Assembly: GCA_902796565.1 (NCBI GenBank)
Contig: CADBPP010000226.1
Coordinates: 1-21,988, forward strand
Direction of reading: 5' to 3'
Source: an uncultured Eubacteriales bacterium
GTDB taxonomy: Bacteria > Bacillota > Clostridia > Eubacteriales > Anaerofustaceae
DNA: 21,988 bases
The notes below the pieces were generated by a model that did not search any database, was not told the origin of the DNA, and saw nothing but the letters and a program-made list of their open reading frames with translations. Every line of letters starts with the position of its first letter. Positions within the stretch are counted from its first letter, which is position 1. Of the stretch, positions 15,703 through 21,068 are shown one piece after another. The translations under genes were made by a program, and so were the position numbers.

Positions 15703-15981
15703 TTACCTGCCGCCGGTCTTCTTCTCGCCGGCGTGGCCTCTGAATGTTCTGGTGGGAGCGAATTCTCCGAGCTTGTGGCCGACCATATCCTCGGTCACGA
15801 ATACGGGAACGTGCTTCCTGCCGTCATGAACTGCTATCGTATGTCCGACGAACTGAGGGAAGATCGTGCAGTCCCTTGACCAGGTCTTTACGACCATCTT
15901 CTCGTTGGCGTTGTTCATATCTTCTATTCTCTTAAGAAGTCTTTCATCGACATACGGACCTTTTTTCGTAGATCTGCTCAT
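15703..15981 (-). CDS. rpsS: 30S ribosomal protein S19
   Basis: S19 lies in the 30S head and works with S13 at the A-site/P-site side. The 92-aa product begins MSRSTKKGPYVDERLLKRIE and carries the signature VGHTIAVHDGRKHVPVFVTE followed by MVGHKLGEFAPTRTF. It is full length. It starts 14 nt after rplB. Confidence 0.98.
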   Translation of the reverse strand: MSRSTKKGPYVDERLLKRIEDMNNANEKMVVKTWSRDCTIFPQFVGHTIAVHDGRKHVPVFVTEDMVGHKLGEFAPTRTFRGHAGEKKTGGR

Positions 15982-15995
15982 ATAGTCTTACCTCT

Positions 15996-16826
15996 TTACT
16001 TGTTTCTTCTTCTGACGATGTACTTGTCGGAAGGATTGTTTTTCTTTCTGGTCTTATATCCGAGCGCGGGCTTGCCCCAGGGTGTGCTCGGAGCGGGACG
16101 TCCGACAGGAGCTTTACCTTCTCCTCCTCCATGGGGATGGTCGTTAGGATTCATGACGGATCCTCTTACAGTCGGCCTGATTCCCATGTGGCGCGTTCTG
16201 CCGGCTTTGCCGTAATTGATGTTCTCGTGATCGAGGTTACCGACCTGTCCGATGGTGGCTCTGCATTCCTTGCGGATCATCCTCATCTCACCGGAGGGCA
16301 GTCTCAGTGTGACGTAATCGCCTTCCTTTGCCATCAGCTGGACGAACGCTCCTGCGCTTCTTGCCATCTGGGCACCCTTGCCGGGCTTCATCTCGATGTT
16401 GTGGATGATGGTACCTACGGGGATGTTCTCCATGGGCAGGCAGTTGCCGACCTTGATGTCGCTCTCGGGACCGGAAACGACGGTGTCTCCTACCTTGAGT
16501 CCGAGAGGAGCGATGATGTAGCTCTTTGCTCCGTCAGCGTAGAAGAGCAGCGCGATGTATGCGTTCCTGTTGGGATCGTACTCGATCGCATTGACCTTTG
16601 CGGGCACATTGTCCTTGGTCCTCTTGAAATCTACGATTCTGTAGCGCTTCTTGGCTCCGCCGCCTCTGTGACGGACGGTGATGCGGCCGTTGACGTTTCT
16701 TCCGGCCATCTTGTTCTTCTTTGAAAGAAGAGACTTCTCGGGAGTGGTCTTTGTGACTTCCTCGAATGTTGAAACGGTCATACCCCTTAAACCGGGAGTA
16801 GTCGGTTTATATTTTCTGATTCCCAT
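15996..16826 (-). CDS. rplB: 50S ribosomal protein L2
   Basis: L2 is required for subunit association and peptidyl-transferase function. The 276-aa product starts MGIRKYKPTTPGLRGMTV. The C-terminal segment near the catalytic centre reads VMNPNDHPHGGGEGKAPVGR, with the conserved His of HPHGGGEG present. AGGAGG lies 11 bases before the ATG. rplW is 20 nt upstream. Confidence 0.98.
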   Translation of the reverse strand: MGIRKYKPTTPGLRGMTVSTFEEVTKTTPEKSLLSKKNKMAGRNVNGRITVRHRGGGAKKRYRIVDFKRTKDNVPAKVNAIEYDPNRNAYIALLFYADGAKSYIIAPLGLKVGDTVVSGPESDIKVGNCLPMENIPVGTIIHNIEMKPGKGAQMARSAGAFVQLMAKEGDYVTLRLPSGEMRMIRKECRATIGQVGNLDHENINYGKAGRTRHMGIRPTVRGSVMNPNDHPHGGGEGKAPVGRPAPSTPWGKPALGYKTRKKNNPSDKYIVRRRNK

Positions 16827-16846
16827 TACCGTGAATTCCTCCTAAA

Positions 16847-17134
16847 TTACATGCCTTCAAAGAACTTGATCTCTTTGCTGTCAGCACTGAGAGTAACAAC
16901 GGCTTTCTTCCAGTCCGGTCTCTTGCCTTCCGTGCGGCCCATTCTCTTGAGCTTTCCGTCATAGTTCATGGTGTTGACCTTGACTACCTTTACCTGGAAG
17001 AGCTCTTCGACAGCATCCTTGATCTGATACTTGTTGGCCTTTTTGCTGACTTCGAAAGCGTACTTCTTTTCCTGCGCGTCCATCATTGAACGTTCGGTGA
17101 TTATCGGTCTGATGATGATATCCTGAGCTGACAT
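16847..17134 (-). CDS. rplW: 50S ribosomal protein L23
   Basis: L23 surrounds the tunnel exit and is the main docking point for trigger factor and SRP. The product is 95 aa from the ATG at 17134 (MSAQDIIIRPIITERSMMD), whose A overlaps the rplD stop (TAATG). A TTG two codons upstream is also possible, but the overlap and the family start favour the ATG; AGGAGG lies ten bases before it. The block IKDAVEELFQVKVVKVNTMN is diagnostic. Confidence 0.97.
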   Translation of the reverse strand: MSAQDIIIRPIITERSMMDAQEKKYAFEVSKKANKYQIKDAVEELFQVKVVKVNTMNYDGKLKRMGRTEGKRPDWKKAVVTLSADSKEIKFFEGM

Positions 17135-17751
17135 TAGCAATATACCTCCTGGATTTTCTCAAGGGACGCCTTCGTGATGATCATGTTGTCGTAAAGCAGC
17201 ATGTCGTATACGTTCAGAGTTCCGACTGTGGTGCAGTCAGCTCCGGGGATGTTGGATACCGACTTGTATACGTTCATGTCATTCTCGGGAAGGACCACGA
17301 GAGCCTTCTTGACCTTGAGGCTGTCGAGGACCTCGACCATCTGCTTGGTCTTGGGAGCTTCGAAGCTCAGCTCGTCGAGGACGAACAGCTCCTTGTCCGC
17401 TGCCTTGGCAGAGAACACGCTCTTCATGGCCAGGCGTCTTACCTTCTTGTTAACATGCTGTGAATAGTCGCGGGGTTTGGGCGCGAACGCGACTCCGCCG
17501 TGATGCCATACGGGGTTCCTGGAAGAACCGACCCTGGCTCTACCCGTTCCCTTCTGTCTCCAGGGCTTTCTTCCGCCGCCGGAAACCTCTGCTCTGGTCT
17601 TGGCGCTCTGGGTGCCCTGACGCTGATTTGCCAGATATGCGACTACTGTCTGATGAACGGCTGCCTCATTCGGTTCGATACCGAAGATCTCGTCTGAGAG
17701 ATCGACATTGCCGACTACTTCGCCTTTAGTGTTTAAAACATCGTACTTCAT
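17134..17751 (-). CDS. rplD: 50S ribosomal protein L4
   Basis: L4 lines the exit tunnel. In E. coli it also represses its own S10 operon by acting on the leader RNA. The 205-aa product has the tunnel loop GGRKPWRQKGTGRARVGSSR followed by PVWHHGGVAFAPKPRDY, which is intact. Whether L4 acts on the leader at 18751-18963 cannot be told from sequence. The ribosome binding site is AGGAGG. rplC ends 12 nt upstream. Confidence 0.98.
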   Translation of the reverse strand: MKYDVLNTKGEVVGNVDLSDEIFGIEPNEAAVHQTVVAYLANQRQGTQSAKTRAEVSGGGRKPWRQKGTGRARVGSSRNPVWHHGGVAFAPKPRDYSQHVNKKVRRLAMKSVFSAKAADKELFVLDELSFEAPKTKQMVEVLDSLKVKKALVVLPENDMNVYKSVSNIPGADCTTVGTLNVYDMLLYDNMIITKASLEKIQEVYC

Positions 17752-17763
17752 TGTGTCTCCTCC

Positions 17764-18393
17764 TTACTTTGCCTTAACAGCATCTGTCAGGTAAACGACA
17801 GAACCGTTTGAGCCCGGGACAGCGCCCTTGATAAGGATCATGTCATTTTCCGCGTCAACCCTTACGACAGTGATGTTCTGGACCGTAACGTTGACATTTC
17901 CCATGTGTCCGGGGAGCTTCTTTCCCTTGAATACTCTGCTGGGATCGGATGATGCTCCGTGGGATCCCACCGCCCTGTGATACTTTGAACCGTGAGCCAT
18001 GGGTCCTCTGTGCTGACCGTAGCGCTTGATAACGCCCTGATATCCCTTACCTTTGCTTACGCCGTGGATATCGATCTTGTCTCCCTCTGCAAAGATATCA
18101 GCCTTGACCTCGTCGCCGGCTGCCAGTGTGCAGTCCTCAAGCTTGAATTCCTTGAGCCTTCTCAGGGGGGTTACGCCCGCCTTTGCGAAGTGGCCCTTGA
18201 GGGGCTTGGTAACATTCTTTTCCTTGATCTCGCCGAATGCGAGCTGTACTGCGTCATATCCGTCTGTCTCAGCGGTCTTTACCTGAGTTACCTTGCAGGG
18301 TCCGGCCTGAAGGACAGTTACGGGGATCACGACGCCCTCGGGCGTGAAGATCTGTGTCATGCCCACTTTTTTAGCAATGATTGCCTTTTTCAT
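17764..18393 (-). CDS. rplC: 50S ribosomal protein L3
   Basis: L3 nucleates 50S assembly and reaches the peptidyl-transferase centre. The product is 209 aa from the ATG at 18393 (MKKAIIAKKVGMTQIFTPEG). An upstream ATG at 18405 lies before and partly within the ribosome binding site GGAGG, which is correctly spaced for 18393. The central extension has GKGYQGVIKRYGQHRGPMAH and SDPSRVFKGKKLPGHMG, both typical. Confidence 0.97.
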   Translation of the reverse strand: MKKAIIAKKVGMTQIFTPEGVVIPVTVLQAGPCKVTQVKTAETDGYDAVQLAFGEIKEKNVTKPLKGHFAKAGVTPLRRLKEFKLEDCTLAAGDEVKADIFAEGDKIDIHGVSKGKGYQGVIKRYGQHRGPMAHGSKYHRAVGSHGASSDPSRVFKGKKLPGHMGNVNVTVQNITVVRVDAENDMILIKGAVPGSNGSVVYLTDAVKAK

Positions 18394-18413
18394 TTCTTCC
18401 TCCATTAGCGGAT

Positions 18414-18431
18414 CGCTCTTTTTTGAGAGCG
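18414..18431 (-). repeat. Small hairpin between rpsJ and rplC
   Basis: A perfect 6-bp inverted repeat, CGCTCT and AGAGCG, with a 6-nt A-rich loop on the transcript, lies just upstream of the rplC ribosome binding site. It has no T-tract after it on the minus strand, so it is not a terminator. It may affect mRNA stability or the rplC start, but nothing in the sequence proves a role. Confidence 0.45.
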
Positions 18432-18444
18432 GTCATAATTTTTA

Positions 18445-18750
18445 TTATTTGATCTCGATATCTACGCCCGCGGGCAGATCGAGATGCATCAAAGCGTTGA
18501 TTGTTTCAGGTGTGGGATCTGTGATCTCGATGAGTCTCTTGTGAGTACGCATCTCGAACTGTTCTCTGGAGTCCTTGTACTTGTGTACAGCCCTGAGGAT
18601 GGTGACCACTTCCTTCTGTGTGGGAAGGGGGATGGGTCCGCTCACCTGAGCTCCGCTCCTTCTTGCCGTGTCAACGATCTTCGTTGCGGCCTGATCCATG
18701 ACCTGATGGTCGAAAGCCTTGAGTTTGATTCTCATCTTCTGATTAGCCAT
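18445..18750 (-). CDS. rpsJ: 30S ribosomal protein S10 / NusE
   Basis: S10 is a 30S head protein that also acts as NusE in transcription antitermination with NusB. The 101-aa product begins MANQKMRIKLKAFDHQVMDQ and contains RRSGAQVSGPIPLPTQKE, the family signature, and ends LPAGVDIEIK. AGGAGG lies six bases before the ATG. It is the first gene of the cluster, preceded by its own promoter and leader rather than by tuf. Confidence 0.98.
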   Translation of the reverse strand: MANQKMRIKLKAFDHQVMDQAATKIVDTARRSGAQVSGPIPLPTQKEVVTILRAVHKYKDSREQFEMRTHKRLIEITDPTPETINALMHLDLPAGVDIEIK

Positions 18751-18963
18751 ATAAACCTCCTGTTTGACATAGCGGTCTTGACTTTGGACACCGTGCCGGG
18801 TGTTCCACTAACCCTTACCGTTTTGAGCACATGTCCAACCGCTCCATTCTTGATGGCGCTGGCTCCGCGGAAATTCCCTGCCCGGCGGCAGCAACCTCCC
18901 GCATCATCGCTCTTTCAGAACTGCAGTCAAAGCGCAGCAAAATGCACCGCGATTTGTCGCAGC
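18751..18963 (-). promoter_or_regulatory. Structured 5' leader of the S10 operon
   Basis: From the inferred start near 18963 to the rpsJ ATG the leader is about 210 nt with no long reading frame. Hairpins on the transcript are: GCGA/TCGC with loop CAAA at 18949-18960, right at the 5' end; CTGCC/GGCAG with a GCCG loop at 18878-18891; and a nested stem in which TTGGACA pairs with TGTCCAA (18832-18838 with 18784-18790), enclosing GTGC/GCAC and GGGT/ACCC. No T-tract follows the last stem, so control at translation or by a protein is more likely than simple attenuation. It does not show T-box features. The ligand is unknown. Confidence 0.6.
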
Positions 18964-18969
18964 CTTTAA

Positions 18970-18998
18970 ATAATACTAGAAAAAGTCCATATTGTCAA
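18970..18998 (-). promoter_or_regulatory. Sigma-A promoter of the S10-spc-alpha operon
   Basis: On the minus strand a perfect -35 TTGACA (18993-18998) and a -10 TATTAT (18970-18975) are separated by exactly 17 bp. Transcription should start near 18963. It lies directly upstream of the rpsJ leader and has A-tracts just before the -35, as expected for a very strong ribosomal promoter. Confidence 0.88.
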
Positions 18999-19001
18999 AG
19001 C

Positions 19002-19026
19002 TTTTTTGGCTTTTTTTAATTTTTTT
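19002..19026 (-). promoter_or_regulatory. Phased A-tracts upstream of the S10 promoter (UP-element-like)
   Basis: Read on the minus strand, three A runs of 7, 7 and 6 bases (plus-strand T runs at 19020-19026, 19011-19017 and 19002-19007) lie 9 to 10 bp apart, the last one four bases before the -35. Spacing near one helical turn bends DNA, and A-rich DNA here is where the RNA polymerase alpha C-terminal domain binds in UP elements. The role is inferred from position and composition. Confidence 0.65.
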
Positions 19027-19184
19027 GCGCCATCGGGAAGATCGGAGGCCGATATGGCGTTTTCAGCGGGTATTTTTTTGTATCGGCTCTTTTCAAAACA
19101 AAAAAATCGCCTCACTTTGCGTAAAAACCGGGCTCCCGCGCCCCTCCCGGCGGGACGGACGGCTCATGGAAAAATTTATACTTT
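19027..19184. other. Intergenic spacer between the S10 promoter and mscL
   Basis: This part of the 499-nt divergent gap holds no gene I can support. It contains an imperfect inverted repeat at 19028-19060 (CGCCATCGG against CCGATATGGCG, with two bulged bases), several T or A runs (19073-19079, 19100-19106) and a GC-rich patch at 19128-19160. The inverted repeat is followed on the plus strand by only four Ts and has no plus-strand gene before it, so I do not call it a terminator. Confidence 0.4.
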
Positions 19185-19218
19185 TATAATATCCCAGGAA
19201 GCGGGAATACTATATAAT
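19185..19218 (+). promoter_or_regulatory. Possible mscL promoter region with two TATAAT boxes
   Basis: Two perfect TATAAT hexamers lie at 19185-19190 and 19213-19218 upstream of mscL. Neither has a convincing -35 at 16-18 bp, so these calls are weak and the channel gene may be weakly expressed or activator-dependent. The ribosome binding site AAGGAGG follows at 19233-19239. Confidence 0.4.
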
Positions 19219-19249
19219 ATGTATATATGACCAAGGAGGCATCATTTAT

Positions 19250-19660
19250 ATGAAAAAGTTCATTCAGGAATTCAAGGAATTTGCCGTCAAGGGCAATGTA
19301 ATGGATATGGCAGTCGGCATCATCATCGGCGGAGCGTTCACCGCCATCGTGACGTCCCTCGTCAATGACATCATTTCTCCCCTCATCGGAGTGCTGGTCA
19401 AGATGGACTTCAATGAACTCACCGCCACGATCCTCGGAGTGGAAGTCAAGTACGGTGCGTTCATCATGGCCGTCGTAAACTTCCTCATCGTGGCCCTGGT
19501 CCTCTTCTCCATCATAAAAGCCATGAACAAGGCTTCCGAACTGGTGAAGAAGAAGGAGGAGGAAGCGCCGGAGGCGCCCACCACGAAGGTGTGCCCCTAC
19601 TGCAAGAGCGAGATCGCGATCGACGCGACCCGCTGCCCCCACTGCACCAGCGAACTGTAA
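19250..19660 (+). CDS. mscL: Large-conductance mechanosensitive channel MscL with C-terminal zinc ribbon
   Basis: MscL opens under membrane tension to release solutes after osmotic down-shock. The 136-aa protein begins MKKFIQEFKEFAVKGNVMDM. Transmembrane helix 1 covers about residues 16-45 (AVGIIIGGAFTAIVTSLVND) and helix 2 about 68-92. After the second helix comes a charged linker (KKKEEEAPEAP) and then Cys115, Cys118, Cys129 and Cys132 (CPYC and CPHC), a zinc-ribbon-like end where ordinary MscL has only its cytoplasmic helix bundle. AAGGAGG lies ten bases before the ATG. It stands alone, with its own terminator. Confidence 0.96.
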   Translation: MKKFIQEFKEFAVKGNVMDMAVGIIIGGAFTAIVTSLVNDIISPLIGVLVKMDFNELTATILGVEVKYGAFIMAVVNFLIVALVLFSIIKAMNKASELVKKKEEEAPEAPTTKVCPYCKSEIAIDATRCPHCTSEL

Positions 19661-19673
19661 GCGGATTTTTCCG

Positions 19674-19703
19674 GGCCGGCAAACGCCGGCCTTTTCCTTT
19701 TTT
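19674..19703 (+). terminator. Rho-independent terminator after mscL
   Basis: A 7-bp perfect GC stem (GGCCGGC and GCCGGCC) with an AAAC loop is followed by TTTTCCTTTTTT. It begins 13 bases after the mscL stop and separates mscL from mglB. Confidence 0.9.
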
Positions 19704-19907
19704 GCCTGTTTTTTCCGGGGATATGAATATCATATCGAGCGTCATTTTTTCAAATATCGTCCTGCGTCTGAAAATGCCTGCCGGAGCGTTTCTCCGACTC
19801 GGTTTATTTTATAAGGTCATCCGATCATATACTTATATATATAAGGCCGGCCCAGGGAGCCTCAGTGCCCTTTGGGGCACATATCCTTTCATCTGTCCAT
19901 AAACTGT
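19704..19907. other. Palindrome-rich spacer upstream of mglB
   Basis: The 330-nt mscL-mglB gap has no supported gene. Besides the mscL terminator and the mglB promoter it holds GATATG/CATATC with a 5-nt loop (19720-19736), CGGAG/CTCCG (19782-19796), the perfect 14-nt palindrome CTTATATATATAAG (19832-19845) running into GGCCGGCC (19845-19852), and GTGCCC/GGGCAC with a TTTG loop (19865-19880). A TATACT at 19828-19833 lacks a good -35. Some of these may be operators for sugar control of mgl; none matches an operator I know. Confidence 0.45.
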
Positions 19908-19936
19908 TTGCAATTGGGCCTGTGCGATGTTAAAAT
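19908..19936 (+). promoter_or_regulatory. Probable mglB promoter
   Basis: A -35-like TTGCAA (19908-19913, four of six matches to TTGACA) and a -10 TAAAAT (19931-19936) are separated by 17 bp. Transcription would start near 19943, giving a leader of about 48 nt with a strong AGGAGG just before the mglB ATG. Confidence 0.6.
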
Positions 19937-19990
19937 GTGAATGGATATTTTTTAGTCCAAATAATTGCTTTCAAAAATTAGGAGGAAAAA

Positions 19991-20983
19991 ATGAAGAAAG
20001 TATTAGCACTTCTGGTCGCAGTTCTGCTGGTATTCTCATTCGCAGCATGCGGACAGCAGAAGACCGAAGCCAAGACTTACAAGGTAGGAGTCACCATTTA
20101 TCAGTTCGATGACAACTTCATGACCCTTTACCGTAACGAGATGGAGGCCTATTTCAAGAGCCTCGAGACCGATGCCGTCAAGTATGACGTCACCATCATG
20201 GACGCCGCCAACGACATGGCGACTCAGGTAGAGCAGGTCAACACCTTCATCGCTCAGGGAGTGGACGTCCTGATCGTCAACCTCGTTCAGACTTCCAGCG
20301 CCGAGCAGGTCACCAACCTCGTTCAGGAAGCCGGTATCCCCTGCGTTCTCATCAACCGTGAGCCCGCCGAGGAATTCATCGGAGAGAACATGTGCTACGT
20401 CGGAGCTGACGCACGTCAGAGCGGAACCTATCAGGGTGAGATCGTTGCTGAGCTCGAGAACAAGGGCGACATCAACGGAGACGGCGTTGTCAAGTACATC
20501 ATGATCATGGGCGACCCCGAGAACACTGACGCTCAGTACAGAACAGAGTACTCCGTAAAGGCTCTCCAGGATGCAGGCATCACAGTTGAGTGTCTCTTCC
20601 AGCAGACCGGTAACTGGGCACAGGATCAGGGACAGGAGCTCGTTGCCAACGCGCTCGCAAGCTTCGGCAATGACATCGAAGTCGTATTCTGCAACAACGA
20701 CGCTATGGCTCTCGGAGCATTCCAGGCCATCCAGGGCGCCGGCAGAACAGTCGGTACCGACATCTACCTCCTCGGAGTCGATGCTCTTACCGAGTGCTGC
20801 CAGATGGTCCTCGACGGAACCATGACCGGAACCGTTCTTAACGACCACATCGCACAGTCCCACGCCGCGGTAGACGCAGCTATCGCTTATCTTAACGGAG
20901 AGACCGTTGAGAAGTACATCTGGGCCAACTACACCAAGGTCACCGCTGAGAACGCTCAGGAGATCCTGGACATCCTTCAGTAA
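19991..20983 (+). CDS. mglB: Galactose/glucose-type sugar-binding lipoprotein MglB
   Basis: This is the substrate receptor of the Mgl-type ABC importer, anchored outside the membrane. The 330-aa protein has a lipoprotein signal peptide (positive MKK, hydrophobic core, lipobox FAAC with Cys20). The mature part aligns by eye with the E. coli galactose/glucose-binding protein: DDNFM (40-44), NLV at 97-99, an EF-hand-like loop DINGDG (160-165), Arg184, Trp209, NNDAMA (235-240), GVDAL (262-266) and TVLND (281-285). Two changes stand out: the ligand-contacting His is Asn178, and a calcium-ligand Gln is Lys168. The sugar may therefore not be exactly galactose. Codons are strongly biased to C-ending forms, suggesting high expression. 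Confidence 0.92.
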   Translation: MKKVLALLVAVLLVFSFAACGQQKTEAKTYKVGVTIYQFDDNFMTLYRNEMEAYFKSLETDAVKYDVTIMDAANDMATQVEQVNTFIAQGVDVLIVNLVQTSSAEQVTNLVQEAGIPCVLINREPAEEFIGENMCYVGADARQSGTYQGEIVAELENKGDINGDGVVKYIMIMGDPENTDAQYRTEYSVKALQDAGITVECLFQQTGNWAQDQGQELVANALASFGNDIEVVFCNNDAMALGAFQAIQGAGRTVGTDIYLLGVDALTECCQMVLDGTMTGTVLNDHIAQSHAAVDAAIAYLNGETVEKYIWANYTKVTAENAQEILDILQ

Positions 20984-21008
20984 TCGATCACAGTAAACTT
21001 TTAAACGA

Positions 21009-21042
21009 GATTGCGTGCACAGCGTGCACGCAATCCCTTTTT
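21009..21042 (+). terminator. Intergenic hairpin between mglB and mglA (partial terminator)
   Basis: A perfect 12-bp inverted repeat (GATTGCGTGCAC and GTGCACGCAATC, loop AGC) is followed by CCTTTTT. It has the form of an intrinsic terminator inside an operon. The likely effect is partial termination and a protected mglB mRNA end, giving more binding protein than ATPase, as in many ABC operons. Confidence 0.75.
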
Positions 21043-21068
21043 AAAGAAGCATCAGAAAGGACACACAA

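Noticed and set aside
18751..18963. T-box or other known riboswitch in the S10 leader.
   Set aside because: No T-box core sequence, no antiterminator/terminator pair with a T-tract, and no riboswitch motif I recognise.
19028..19060. Short inverted repeat considered as part of a tRNA or small RNA gene.
   Set aside because: No cloverleaf, no conserved tRNA boxes, no promoter or clean terminator around it.
19056..19066. Half-site resembling a catabolite-responsive element (TGAAAACGC on the minus strand).
   Set aside because: The second half does not match, and it lies far from the mgl promoter, nearest to the S10 and mscL promoters.
19184..19642. A 152-codon minus-strand frame opposite mscL.
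   Set aside because: Its translation is His/Asp/Gly-rich, typical of antisense frames; mscL is well supported.
19591..19902. A 103-codon plus-strand frame overlapping the end of mscL.
   Set aside because: It runs through the mscL zinc-ribbon codons and the terminator in another frame, has no ribosome binding site and no recognisable domain.
20036..20863. A 275-codon open frame on the minus strand opposite mglB.
   Set aside because: mglB has a lipoprotein signal and conserved binding motifs; the antisense frame is a by-product of its strong codon bias.
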